Shown in pieces: positions 15,501-25,068 of a stretch of DNA of 64,000 bases. Under the pieces are notes generated by a model. It ran no database searches and was not told where the DNA came from. It saw only the letters and a program-made list of their open reading frames with translations. Each line of letters starts with the position of its first letter. Position 1 is the first letter of the stretch. A program made the position numbers and the translations under genes. Source of the DNA: Palsa-744 sp963734815 (GTDB lineage: Bacteria > Actinomycetota > Thermoleophilia > Solirubrobacterales > Solirubrobacteraceae); the NCBI GenBank assembly GCA_963734815.1, contig CAVTIH010000002.1, forward strand, positions 682,001 through 746,000, written 5' to 3'.

Positions 15501-18500
15501 TCCTCGATCGCCGGCCAGAGCGGCCGCGGCGCAGAGCAGCGGGTGATCGGCCGCGTCTTGCCCGATCGACGCCGCATCCCCCGCGTTCGGCGCCGGCACC
15601 AACCAGTAGCGCTCGCGCTGAAAGGCGTAGGCGGGAAGCCCGATCTTGCGGGCATCGGAATCGGCAACCAGCGCCGGCCAGTCGATGTGCACGCCGCGCG
15701 TCCACGCTTCGGCCGCCGACGTCAGAAAGCGTCGAGGGCCGCCCTGCCCGCGCCGCAGCGAGCTCACCACCACCACCTCGCCCGGATCCTCCAGCGCCTG
15801 CCCGGCCGTTTCCTGGGTTGCCATCGACAACATCGGGTGGGGACTGAGCTCGACGAACACCCGCTTGCCCTCATCCATCAGCATCCGGGTGACCGGCTCG
15901 AACCGGACGGTCTCACGTATGTTGCGATACCAGTACGCCGCGTTCAGCTCCGAGGTGTCGAGCACTTTGCCCGTCACCGTTGAGTAGAACGGGATGTCGC
16001 ACGAGCGGGGAGCGACCGGCGCGAACGCCTCCAGCAGCTCCTCGCGCAGGCTCTCGATCTGCGGAGAGTGCCCGGCCACAGCCGGCGCTAGCACGCGTGT
16101 GTTCACGCCGTCCGCCTTCAGCTCCCGCAGCAGCTCCTCGAGCGGCTCGAGGTCGCCCGCCACGCTCACCGAGGCGGGTCCGGCGATCGAGGCTACGACG
16201 ACGCGTCCCTCCCACCTCTCAAGCCGCCGCGAGATGGTGTCCACGTCGAGCGCCACCCAGGCCATCGCGCCCTTGTCGAGGAGCGCGAGCAGCGCACGGT
16301 TGCGCAGCGCCACGATCCGCGCGGCGTCATCGAGCGACAGCCCCCCCGCCGCATACGCCGCGGCTATCTCACCCTGGGACTGGCCCACCACCGCGGTCGG
16401 ATGGACGCCCAACGAACGCCACATGGCCGCCAGCGACACGGAGATCGCGAACAGGACGGGCTGCAGGACGTCCGGCCTGTCGTGCCCGGGAGCGCCCCGC
16501 GCGCCGCGCAACACCTCCTCCAGCGACCAGTCGACGTAATTTGAGAGCGCCTGGTCACAGGCGCGGATCTCCTCTGTGAACACGGGCGAGCTGTCCAACA
16601 GCTCGAGCGCCATACCCTCCCAGCTCGCCCCGTGGCCGGGGAACGTGAACACGATGCCGCCGCTCTGCCCTGTGGCCGCGCCGTGCACCACCCTCGCCAG
16701 CGGCGCTCGCCCGGGCCTCGACTCCCCTGCCTCCACGGCATCCTGCTCCCCGGTCGCCAAAGCGTCCAGATCGGCCAACAGCTCCTCGCGCCCGCCGCTC
16801 AACAGCACGGCACGGTGCTCGAACGTGGGACGAGAGCACAGCGAGAAGCCCACGTCCTGCGGGCGTTGCTCGGGCTCGCCATCGATGAACTCCCGCAATC
16901 GCGCGGCCTGTGCTCGCAGCGCGCCTTGGCTTGTGCCCGAGAGCACCCACGGCAGCGCCCCCACGCCGATCGCCGCGCCGTCGAAGAGGACCTCGGCGGC
17001 GCTCTCGGTGGCCGTGGGCGCATCATCGGATTCGCGGGCGCGCGAGGGGCGCTCGACCGAGGGGGGTTCCTCGAGGATCACGTGAGCGTTGGTGCCGCTG
17101 ATTCCAAACGACGACACCCCCGCCCGGCGCGGCTCGCCGTTGCGCTCCCACGGCCGCTCTTGCGCAAGCACCGAGACCGCCCCCGCCGACCAGTCCACGT
17201 TGGTGGTGGGCTCGTCGACGTGCAGGGTCCTCGGCAGCGTGCCGTGGCGCATCGCCATCACCATCTTGATTACGCCCGCCACGCCCGCCGCCGCCTGGGC
17301 GTGGCCGATGTTCGACTTGATCGAGCCAAGCCACAGCGGGCGATCCCGAGGGCGACTCTGCCCATACACGGCGATCAACGCCTGGGCCTCGATCGGATCG
17401 CCAAGCATCGTGCCCGTGCCGTGCCCCTCGACCGCATCCACCTGGATCGGCGAGAGCTTCGCGTTTGCCAGCGCTTGGGCGATCACGCGCTGCTGCGAGG
17501 GGCCGTTGGGAGCGGCCAGCCCGTTCGAGGCGCCATCCTGGTTGACCGCGCTCCCACGCACCAGCCCCAGGACCTCGTGACCGTTGCGCCGCGCATCGGA
17601 CAAACGCTCGAGCAGCAGCAACCCAGTGCCCTCCGAGAAGCCCGACCCGTCGGCCGCCGTGGCAAACGACTTGCAGCGCCCATCAGCCGACAGCACGCGC
17701 TGGCGGGCAAACTCGGTGAAGGTCGCCGATTGGGCGATCACCGTGACGCCGCCGGCGAGCGCCAGCGAGCATTCGCCGCTGCGCAACGCTTGGCCCGCGA
17801 GATGCAGCGCCACGAGCGAGGAGGAACACGCGGTGTCGACCGATACGGCGGGCCCCTCCAGGCCGAAGGTGTAAGCGATCCGTCCGGACGCGACACTGCT
17901 CGTGACACCCGTCACCTGGTAACCCTCCACGCTTGCGTTGGCGGGGGCACCGACACCGTAGCCGGAGGAGACGATCCCGATGAAGACGCCGGTGGGGGTG
18001 CCCTTGAGTGTGGCGGGGTGGATGCCGGCGTCTTCGAGGGCTTCCCACGTGCTTTCCAGCAGCAGGCGCTGCTGGGGGTCCATCGCGAGCGCTTCCTTGG
18101 GGCTGATGCCGAAGAAGCTGGCGTCGAACTGGTCGGAGTCGTAGACGAAGCCGCCCTCGCGCGTATAGGTGGTGCGGGGGCGATCCGGGTCGGGATCGTA
18201 CAGGCGCTCCAGATCCCAACCCCGGTCGGTGGGGAATCCCCCGATCGCGTCCCCGCCGGCGCTCACCAGCTCCCACAGCTGCCGCGGCGAATTCACCCTG
18301 CCGGGGTAGTGGCAGCTCATACCGATGATCGCCAGCGGCTCGTCGAGCGCCGCGGCGGCCGAGCGCACGACCACGCTCGCCCGCGCACCGGCAACCTCAC
18401 TGAGCAGATGCGCGGCGACCGCGGCCGGGGTGGGATAGTCGAACACCAGCGTGGCGGGCAGACGCAACCCCGTGGCCGCATTGAGACGATTGCGCAACTC

Positions 18501-21500
18501 CACGGCGGTGAGCGAATCGAACCCCAGCTCCTTGAATGCGCGCTGCACATCGATCGACTCCGGCGAGGCATGACCCAGCACGCTCGCGACCTGCGCTCTG
18601 AGGATCTCCAGCACGACACCCTCGCGCTCGGGCTCGGGCGTGGCCGCCAGACGCCGTGCCAGCGAGCCGTCCGCCGCGCTACCCACGCGCCGCGCCGGTG
18701 CGCTCACCAGGCCGCTGAACAGCGCTGGCAGCACACCCACGCTGGCTTGCGCGCGCAACGCCGAGAGCTCCAGCGGGACCGGCAGCACCAGCGCCTCACC
18801 CCCACCCCAAGCGCCGTCGAACAGCCGCAAACCCTCCTCGTTGGAAAGCGGACGCATCCCCGCCCGCGTCATCCGCGCAACATCGCCCTCGCTCAAACCC
18901 CCCGTCATGCCGCCGGCCTGCTCCCACCACCCCCACGCCAACGAGGTGCCCGACAAACCCCGCACACGGCGATACGCCGCCAACGCGTCCAGAAACGCGT
19001 TTGCGCCCGCATAGTTGCCCTGACCCGGGCTGCCGAACACACCAGCAGCCGAGGAAAACAACACGAACATCGCCAAATCCATGCTTTCGGTCAGCTCGTG
19101 CAGATGCCAGGCAGCATCGACCTTCGGCGCAAACACCCCACGCAGCTGCTCCTCCGTCAACGACCCGATCACACCATCGTCAAGCACCCCCGCCGCATGC
19201 ACCACTCCGCACAACGGATGCTCAGCCGCGATCGACCCCAACAACTCCTCCAGCTCGGCACGCACCGAGACGTCACACGCCTCGACCCTCACCTGCGCAC
19301 CCAAAGACTCCAACTGCGCCCGCAACTCGCCAACGCCCTCAGCCTCGCCCCCACGACGACCAACCAGCAGCAAATGACGCACACCATGCTCCACCACCAA
19401 ATGCCTCGCCACCAACCCACCCAAGGCGCCAGTGCCACCCGTCACCAACACCGAACCACCAGCATCCAGCGGCGCCGGCACCGACAGGACGATCTTGCCG
19501 ATGTGACGCGCCTGGCTCATGTAGCGGAAGGCCTCCGGCGCGTGGCGGATGTCCCAAGCAGTGACCGGCAAAGGCTGCAGCACCTCCGCCGCAAAGAGCT
19601 CGAGCATCTCACCGAACATCTCCTGAATGCGCTCTAGACCGGCCTCGGCGAGGTCGAACGCCCGGTAGAACACGCCCGGATGATCCTTGGCCACGTCCGC
19701 GGGATCGCGAATGTCGGTCTTGCCCATCTCGATCAAGCGGCCGCGCCCGCCGTCCCCTCCCAGCAGCTCCAGCGAGGCGTCCACGAACTCCCCGGCGAGG
19801 GAGTTGAGGACGACGTCCACGCCCCGTCCGTCGGTCGCCGCCAGGAAGCGCTCCCTGAACTCGAGCGACCGTGACGAGGCGATATGGGTCTCATCAAAGC
19901 CCAGCTCGCGCAGGACCGGCCACTTCGCCGGGCTCGCGGTCACAAACACCTCTGCGCCCAGATGCCTCGCAAGCTGCACGGCGGCCATCCCGACGCCACC
20001 GGTCCCAGCGTGGATCAGCACCCGCTCGCCGGGCTGCAGAGCGGCCAGATCGAGCAGCGCGTAGCGGGCCGTCAAGAACGCCACCGGCACGGTGGCGGCC
20101 CGGGCGAAAGACCATCCCTCCGGCATCCGCGCAAGCGCGCGACGATCGGTGACGCCGACCGGACCGACGCCCGCGAACAACCCCATCACCCGATCTCCAA
20201 CGGCCAGGCCCTCCACCTCCGGGCCCAGCTCGAGCACGACGCCCGCGCCCTCCGTCCCCACGCTGGCCACGCCCGGGTACATGCCGAGCGCGATCACGAC
20301 GTCGCGGAAGTTCAGCCCCCCGGCGCGTATGCCGACACGTACCTGTCCCGGCTCGAGCGGCTCGGTCACACTGGGATCGGCCTCGAGCGAAAGGTCGTCC
20401 AGAACGCCTCTCGTGCCGGCGCCAAGGCGCCACGCGGAGACGCCCGCGGGAGCCTCCAAAGCGCCATTCGCTCTGGCTGCGTGTGTCATCCGTGGCGCGA
20501 GTGCGTTGCCTTTGCGCAGTGCCAGCTGGGGTTGGCGCGTGGCGAGTGCCTGCGTGAGGTGCTCGAGGGACTCCCTGGTGTGGTCGGTATCGATGAGGGT
20601 GAGACGTTCGGGGTGCTCCGACTGCGCCGAGCGTGCGAGGCCCCATATCGGCGAAAGGGCGAGACCTTCGATCTCCTCGGTGGTGGCGGCCACGGCGCCG
20701 GTGGTGATCAGCGCCAGGCACGAGCCGCTGAAACGCTCATCGGCGAGCCATTCCTGGATGACGGTGAGCGCACGCTGAGCGCTTTGATGCACGCGCTGCG
20801 GCAGGTCCGTCGGGTGGTCGTGGTCGTGGGCGCCGGCGGGGTCGTGGTCGCCGGCGTGGTCGTGGTCGTGGGCGCCAGCGGGGTCGTGGGCGTGGGCATG
20901 GGCGTGGTCGCAGTCGTAGAGGACGTGCTCGGGCAGCTCGGCGCCCTGCTCAAGCGCGGCGCTCAAGCCCTCCAAACCGCCGTAGAGCTCTACGGCGACG
21001 CCGCCCTCGCGCAGGGCTCGAGCAAGCGGCGAGTGCTCGGTGGCGATGAGCACGGCACGCTCGCTCGCGGGGGCGCCGGCGGAGCCGTCGGTGGCGGCGA
21101 GCGTATCGGCAGTCGTGCTTGCAGTGGACTTGGTGTCCGCCGGCGACAGCTCGTTCCAGCTGATGGTGAACAGCGAGTTGCTGCGGCTGCGGCGCGCGGC
21201 GAGGCCCAGTTGCGCCGTTGACACCTCGCGTGTGAGCAGCGACTCGATCGATGCCGCCAGCCGGCCGGCGTCGTCGGCGACGAGCAAGGAGGCCGCTCCA
21301 TCCCCGCTCGGGGAGAGAGCGACCCGCAACGCCGACGCACCCTGCAGGTAGAGCTCCACGCCGGCGAATGAGAATGGCAAGCGCAAGCTCCGCTCCCGAT
21401 CGCCACCGCCATCGCCCAGCAGGGCACTCAGCCCGACGTGGAACGCCGCGTCCAGCAGCGCCGGGTGCACGCCGAACGATCCCGCCTCCTCCAGCTCCTT

Positions 21501-24500
21501 CGGCGAGGACAGCGCGACCTCGGCGAAGAGCTCCTCGCCACGCCGCCACGCGGCACGCAAGCCGCGAAACGCAGGGCCATATTCAAAGCCATGCTCGGCC
21601 AGCGCGTCATACACGCCGTCGAGGTCGATCGCACTCGCACCCGGCGGCGGCCAGGCAGCGTCCTGCAGCAGCTCCGACCGCTGCTCGAGGGCCGCGGCCT
21701 GCCCGTTCAGCGCCGCGCCCGTCGGCATCAACGCGCCGCTGGCGTGACGCGTCCAACTCGCCTCCCCGGAGAACGGGTCTTCGCCGGCCGCTTGCTCCAG
21801 ACGAGAGTAGACGCCAAACGATCGCTCCCGCGGCCCGTCACCCTCACCCTCACCCTCACCCTCACCAACCACCACCTGCAGCAGGAGGGCGCCGTCACCG
21901 GCGAACACCAGTGGAGCCTCCAGCGTCAGCTCGCGCACCGCGCCACACCCGACATGCCCGCCGGCACAAAGCGCCAGCTCCAGAAACGCGGTACCCGGCA
22001 GCAATACGGTGCCGGCAACCGCATGGTCGGCGAGCCAGGGGTGCGTATCGAGCGAAATGCGCCCAGTAAACAGCCAGCTTCCGCTATCGGCCAAGCTGAC
22101 CGCCGCGCCGAGCAACGGATGACCAGCCCCCGACAACCCCGCGGCCGTGACGTCTCCCACACCCCCCGTCGAGGGCTCCAGCCAAAACCGCTCACGCTGA
22201 AACGCATACTTGGGCAACCCCACCCGCCGCGCACCAGAGCCCGCGAACACCGACTCCCAGTCCACCTCCATCCCTCGCACCCACAGCTCAGCCAGCGACC
22301 TCATCAGCACAGCGGCCTCGGGATGCCCGCGCCGCAGCGCCGGCACCGCGACGACCGGCTGATCGACGACATCCTCCAGACACTCCTGGCTCATCGCGCT
22401 GAGCGTCCCGTCGGGCCCGAGCTCGAACAAGCTCCGCGCACCCCGCGCGCCCAGCCACCGTATCCCGTCCATGAAGCGCACCGGTTCACGCACGTGCCGC
22501 ACCCAGTGCTCCGCCGAGCACAGCTGCTCGGCGCCCACCACCTCGCCGGTCAGGTTTGACACGATCGGGATCGCGGGGGGTGCGAACGACACGCCCTCGA
22601 CAACGCGCGAAAACTCCTCGAGCATCCCATCCATGTGCGGCGAGTGAAAGGCGTGCGACACGCGCAGCTGCTTCGTCTTGCGACCCCGCCCCTGCCACGT
22701 GGCCGCCAGCTCCGCGACCGCATCCCCGTCCCCGGAGATCACCACGGCGCCAGGTCCGTTCACCGCGGCGATCGCCACCCGCTGCTCCCAGCCACCGTCG
22801 CGCAGCTCTTGCAGGACCTCCTCCTCGCTCGCCTGCAGCGACACCATCGTCCCGAGCGCCGGCAACGCCTGCATCAACCGCCCGCGCGCCGCCACCAGCA
22901 CACACGCATCATCCAGCGAGAACGCTCCCGCCACGTGCGCCGCGGCGAGCTCGCCAATCGAGTGGCCGATCAGAAAATCGGGACGCACCCCCCACGTAGT
23001 CACCAGACGAAACAGCGCCACCTCAATCGCAAACATCGCGGCCTGCGCAAACACCGTCTGATCCAGCACGGCGTGGTCGCGCTCGCCTGACGCAAACAGC
23101 ACATCGAGCAACGGGCGCTCCAGGCGGCCGTCGAATCCCGCACAAACCTCATCCAGCGCCCGCGCAAACGTCGGGCAAGCGCCATACAGCTCCCTACCCA
23201 TATCCACACGCTGAGACCCCTGGCCGGGAAACAAAAACACAACCCCGCCGCCAGTCTCAGCCACGCCCCGCACCACGCCAACATCCAACTCCCCCTCGGC
23301 CAATGCGCCAAGCGCCCCCAACAAACTCCCACGATCGCCACCCACCACCACCGCCCGATCCTCAAACGCCGGCCGTCCGGACACCAGCGAAAACCCGACA
23401 TCCACAACCGAACACGCCTCATCACCCGCCAGCCACTCACCCAGGCGCGCAGCCTGGCCTCGCAGCGCCCCCTCGCCCTTGCCCGACAGCACCAGCGCCA
23501 CCGCCTCGCCGTCACCCACCAACCCACCGCCGAGCTTCGAGGACCCCTCGGCCGTCGCGGGCTCCTCGACCATCAGATCCTCCCCCACCACCGCAGCGGA
23601 GCCCCCCGCCATCGGGGGCTCCTCGAGCACCACGTGCGCGTTCGTACCACTTACCCCAAATGACGACACACCCGCTCGACGAGGCTCACCATTCCCAACC
23701 CACGGCACCTCATCGGTCAACAGCGACACCGCACCAGCCGACCAGTCCACATGCGAGGAAGGCTCATCCACGTGCAACGTCCTCGGCATCACGCCGTGAC
23801 GCATCGCCATCACCATCTTGATCACCCCAGCCACACCGGACGCGGCCTGCGTATGACCGATATTCGACTTCACCGACCCCAACCACAGCGGCTGCTTGCG
23901 CGAACGATCCTGTCCGTACACCGCAAGCAAAGCCTGCGCCTCAATCGGATCGCCCAACGTCGTGCCTGTGCCGTGACCCTCAACCACATCCACCTGGCCG
24001 GGCAGCAAACGTGCGTTTGCCAGCGCCTGACCGATCACCCGCTGCTGAGAAGGACCATTCGGCGCCGTCAGTCCATTGCTTGCGCCGTCTTGATTCACAG
24101 CGCTGCCACGCACCAACCCCAACACCCGATGGCCGTTGCGCTGCGCATCGGACAAACGCTCCAGCACCAGCAAACCCATGCCATCGGAAAAACTTGTGCC
24201 GTCAGCGCTATCGGCAAACGCCTTACAACGACCGTCAGGCGCCAGGCCGCGCTGCGCGGAAAACTCAACGAACACACCAGGTGTGAACATCACCGTCACG
24301 CCACCCGCCAACGCCAGCGAGCACTCGCCGGCACGCAGCGCCTGCGAGGCCAGGTGCAACGCGACCAACGACGACGAGCACGCGGTGTCAACAGAAACCG
24401 CCGGCCCTTCGAAGTCGAACGTATATGACAGGCGGCCCGACGCAACGCTGCTCGAGCCGCCGGTCAAGCGGTAGCCCTCGATGCCTCCGGTCGCGGATGC

Positions 24501-25028
24501 GCTCGTGGCATAGCCCGAGGAGAAGATCCCCACGAACACGCCGGTCGAGCTGCCATGCAGCGACCGTGGATCGATACCCGAGTCTTCGAAGGCCTCCCAC
24601 GCTCCTTCCAGCAGCAGCCGCTGTTGCGGGTCCATCGCCAGCGCCTCGCGCGGGTTGATGCCAAAGAAACGCGCATCGAACGCCCCCGCATCGCGGATGA
24701 AGCCACCATCTCTCGCGTAGCTGGTGTCCGGCTGGTCGGGGTCCGGGTCATGCAGTCTCTCCAGATCCCACCCACGGTCTGTCGGAAACGGCGAAATCCC
24801 ATCACCGCCGGCGGTGACGAGCTCCCATAGGTCCTCCGGAGAGCAGACGCCGCCCGGGTAGCGACAGCTCATGCCGACGATCGCGATTGGCTCACATCCC
24901 CTACCCTCGACCTCCTGCAAGCGTCGGCGGACCTTGCGTAGGTCGGTCGTGACCTTCTTCAGATACTCGCGCAGCTTGTCGGTCTCGCGCAGCTTGTCAG
25001 TCTCGCGCAGCTGGTCGGTCTCTGCCAT
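12522..25028 (-). CDS. PksE: bimodular type I PKS, KS-AT-DH-ER-KR-ACP / KS-AT-DH*-KR*-ACP
   Basis: 4168 residues. First module: KS 46-470 (Cys about 213), AT about 597-900 with GHSIG and HAFH (malonyl type), DH about 970-1230 (HAVAGTVLLP, canonical), a His/Asp-rich insert about 1370-1406, ER about 1530-1830 (LNFRDVVIALGMYP), KR about 1860-2040 (LDD, B-type), ACP about 2170. Second module: KS 2232-2653, AT about 2792-3100 with GQSQG and VAGH instead of YASH/HAFH, probably ethylmalonyl. Its DH has HPALLEAAL (catalytic Asp to Glu) and a Pro-to-Ala change. Its KR has lost the NADPH motif (TDDDVRGLG in place of TGGTGxLG). ACP about 4045, then a C-terminal docking region. The start has GGGGGAG nine bases upstream. 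This module probably leaves an ethyl-branched beta-ketone. Confidence 0.97.
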   Translation of the reverse strand: MAETDQLRETDKLRETDKLREYLKKVTTDLRKVRRRLQEVEGRGCEPIAIVGMSCRYPGGVCSPEDLWELVTAGGDGISPFPTDRGWDLERLHDPDPDQPDTSYARDGGFIRDAGAFDARFFGINPREALAMDPQQRLLLEGAWEAFEDSGIDPRSLHGSSTGVFVGIFSSGYATSASATGGIEGYRLTGGSSSVASGRLSYTFDFEGPAVSVDTACSSSLVALHLASQALRAGECSLALAGGVTVMFTPGVFVEFSAQRGLAPDGRCKAFADSADGTSFSDGMGLLVLERLSDAQRNGHRVLGLVRGSAVNQDGASNGLTAPNGPSQQRVIGQALANARLLPGQVDVVEGHGTGTTLGDPIEAQALLAVYGQDRSRKQPLWLGSVKSNIGHTQAASGVAGVIKMVMAMRHGVMPRTLHVDEPSSHVDWSAGAVSLLTDEVPWVGNGEPRRAGVSSFGVSGTNAHVVLEEPPMAGGSAAVVGEDLMVEEPATAEGSSKLGGGLVGDGEAVALVLSGKGEGALRGQAARLGEWLAGDEACSVVDVGFSLVSGRPAFEDRAVVVGGDRGSLLGALGALAEGELDVGVVRGVAETGGGVVFLFPGQGSQRVDMGRELYGACPTFARALDEVCAGFDGRLERPLLDVLFASGERDHAVLDQTVFAQAAMFAIEVALFRLVTTWGVRPDFLIGHSIGELAAAHVAGAFSLDDACVLVAARGRLMQALPALGTMVSLQASEEEVLQELRDGGWEQRVAIAAVNGPGAVVISGDGDAVAELAATWQGRGRKTKQLRVSHAFHSPHMDGMLEEFSRVVEGVSFAPPAIPIVSNLTGEVVGAEQLCSAEHWVRHVREPVRFMDGIRWLGARGARSLFELGPDGTLSAMSQECLEDVVDQPVVAVPALRRGHPEAAVLMRSLAELWVRGMEVDWESVFAGSGARRVGLPKYAFQRERFWLEPSTGGVGDVTAAGLSGAGHPLLGAAVSLADSGSWLFTGRISLDTHPWLADHAVAGTVLLPGTAFLELALCAGGHVGCGAVRELTLEAPLVFAGDGALLLQVVVGEGEGEGEGDGPRERSFGVYSRLEQAAGEDPFSGEASWTRHASGALMPTGAALNGQAAALEQRSELLQDAAWPPPGASAIDLDGVYDALAEHGFEYGPAFRGLRAAWRRGEELFAEVALSSPKELEEAGSFGVHPALLDAAFHVGLSALLGDGGGDRERSLRLPFSFAGVELYLQGASALRVALSPSGDGAASLLVADDAGRLAASIESLLTREVSTAQLGLAARRSRSNSLFTISWNELSPADTKSTASTTADTLAATDGSAGAPASERAVLIATEHSPLARALREGGVAVELYGGLEGLSAALEQGAELPEHVLYDCDHAHAHAHDPAGAHDHDHAGDHDPAGAHDHDHPTDLPQRVHQSAQRALTVIQEWLADERFSGSCLALITTGAVAATTEEIEGLALSPIWGLARSAQSEHPERLTLIDTDHTRESLEHLTQALATRQPQLALRKGNALAPRMTHAARANGALEAPAGVSAWRLGAGTRGVLDDLSLEADPSVTEPLEPGQVRVGIRAGGLNFRDVVIALGMYPGVASVGTEGAGVVLELGPEVEGLAVGDRVMGLFAGVGPVGVTDRRALARMPEGWSFARAATVPVAFLTARYALLDLAALQPGERVLIHAGTGGVGMAAVQLARHLGAEVFVTASPAKWPVLRELGFDETHIASSRSLEFRERFLAATDGRGVDVVLNSLAGEFVDASLELLGGDGGRGRLIEMGKTDIRDPADVAKDHPGVFYRAFDLAEAGLERIQEMFGEMLELFAAEVLQPLPVTAWDIRHAPEAFRYMSQARHIGKIVLSVPAPLDAGGSVLVTGGTGALGGLVARHLVVEHGVRHLLLVGRRGGEAEGVGELRAQLESLGAQVRVEACDVSVRAELEELLGSIAAEHPLCGVVHAAGVLDDGVIGSLTEEQLRGVFAPKVDAAWHLHELTESMDLAMFVLFSSAAGVFGSPGQGNYAGANAFLDALAAYRRVRGLSGTSLAWGWWEQAGGMTGGLSEGDVARMTRAGMRPLSNEEGLRLFDGAWGGGEALVLPVPLELSALRAQASVGVLPALFSGLVSAPARRVGSAADGSLARRLAATPEPEREGVVLEILRAQVASVLGHASPESIDVQRAFKELGFDSLTAVELRNRLNAATGLRLPATLVFDYPTPAAVAAHLLSEVAGARASVVVRSAAAALDEPLAIIGMSCHYPGRVNSPRQLWELVSAGGDAIGGFPTDRGWDLERLYDPDPDRPRTTYTREGGFVYDSDQFDASFFGISPKEALAMDPQQRLLLESTWEALEDAGIHPATLKGTPTGVFIGIVSSGYGVGAPANASVEGYQVTGVTSSVASGRIAYTFGLEGPAVSVDTACSSSLVALHLAGQALRSGECSLALAGGVTVIAQSATFTEFARQRVLSADGRCKSFATAADGSGFSEGTGLLLLERLSDARRNGHEVLGLVRGSAVNQDGASNGLAAPNGPSQQRVIAQALANAKLSPIQVDAVEGHGTGTMLGDPIEAQALIAVYGQSRPRDRPLWLGSIKSNIGHAQAAAGVAGVIKMVMAMRHGTLPRTLHVDEPTTNVDWSAGAVSVLAQERPWERNGEPRRAGVSSFGISGTNAHVILEEPPSVERPSRARESDDAPTATESAAEVLFDGAAIGVGALPWVLSGTSQGALRAQAARLREFIDGEPEQRPQDVGFSLCSRPTFEHRAVLLSGGREELLADLDALATGEQDAVEAGESRPGRAPLARVVHGAATGQSGGIVFTFPGHGASWEGMALELLDSSPVFTEEIRACDQALSNYVDWSLEEVLRGARGAPGHDRPDVLQPVLFAISVSLAAMWRSLGVHPTAVVGQSQGEIAAAYAAGGLSLDDAARIVALRNRALLALLDKGAMAWVALDVDTISRRLERWEGRVVVASIAGPASVSVAGDLEPLEELLRELKADGVNTRVLAPAVAGHSPQIESLREELLEAFAPVAPRSCDIPFYSTVTGKVLDTSELNAAYWYRNIRETVRFEPVTRMLMDEGKRVFVELSPHPMLSMATQETAGQALEDPGEVVVVSSLRRGQGGPRRFLTSAAEAWTRGVHIDWPALVADSDARKIGLPAYAFQRERYWLVPAPNAGDAASIGQDAADHPLLCAAAALAGDRGWLFSGRLSLGSHPWLMDHTIAGDALIAGAGFLELALAAGEHVGATVVDQLTVERPLLLGGECGVQLQLSVSEPDEQGGRSIGIYSRVESAGEDELGADTWTCHALGTLGEGNCAPLLDDRGGPGEGQRAAPVAELWPPEGAQELDIELLYDRLTDAGYEYGPLFQCLRRAWRAGEDEWYGEVELAPDQPADEGTFAIHPALLEAALHVAVLSQSHDGRPEASEGRPAGELRLPSAFSGVRLMGHGGSVLRVRVGGDGEQDALRLTAAGEDGAPVLSVAALRMQSVDVGHLQAAGRASHSALQELQWVRLRARPAGATSSPVVVLGEGFDVRLPGVEVQRQPDLHALEDALVGGAASPGFVLMPAGSLVGSPGPDGSPVGSGAPQPAGADLAGGLAESVHGATARALRLLQAWLASEHMTGAKLILLTERAVELAGDGPPAGGVAIDETSGVVGAARGDARNLVQAALVGLMRSAHSEHHGRFGVIDLDGSEASMGALLSALASDEPELAVRAGRLHAPRLARVTAEVLRPPAPLDPDGTVLITDDDVRGLGGLFARHLAADHGVRHVLLASCAGATDGGAEQLGAQLRELGCELRTAVCDVSQRGQLQELLTSVPAEHPLCMVVHTAGLPDDGLIESLDGERLSRVLRPKVDGAVHLHELAGQAELILFSSVAATIGNPGQGGYAAANAFLDALAAHRRARGLPGISLAWGVWEQNAEEAGGPELPVSTGERGELEGSARTERVGELDASVRARIERQGLLSVSSAQGLELFDLARGADRSLLVAARWDTATLRVRARAGILPAVLQGLSGGSSRRGSTAGASLAERLAASAESEWSDISVGLVRSHVADVLGHASLAAVDLNRSFKDAGFDSLGAVELRNRLSQATGLKLPATLVFDHPTPAAVARFLLAEATADRGGGQSIDEEIDKLEKMLPATTGDGPERERIGERLRALLTTMTDDRTREDTVTAEMIEAASAEEIVELIQLDLSEA
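20810..20916. repeat. His/Asp-rich tandem repeat inside pksE
   Basis: In-frame GTC/GTG-rich DNA in which a 32-base unit recurs at 20816-20847 and 20858-20889 with one difference. It encodes repeated HDPAGAHDHDH peptides preceded by DHAHAHAHD, about residues 1370-1406 of PksE. It sits between the DH and ER domains, in the structural half of the ketoreductase region. The other modules have no such segment. Confidence 0.85.
24967..25020. repeat. Three 18-bp repeats in the PksE docking segment
   Basis: Three consecutive 18-base units (24967-24984, 24985-25002, 25003-25020) encode three copies of the hexapeptide pattern ETD[KQ]LR at the extreme N-terminus of PksE. They extend the coiled-coil docking helix that receives the chain from PksD. 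Confidence 0.85.
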
Positions 25029-25068
25029 TTATGTCAACTCCCCCGTAAATAACACTCGTCCGCGCAAC

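Noticed and set aside
16632..19637. Very long open frame (about 1000 codons) on the plus strand opposite pksE
   Set aside because: Composition is Arg/His/Pro/Gln-rich with no domain pattern. It mirrors high-GC third-position bias of the real minus-strand PKS gene. The same applies to similar frames at 28.5-31.0, 46.9-49.5, 52.1-54.9 and 61.1-63.8 kb.
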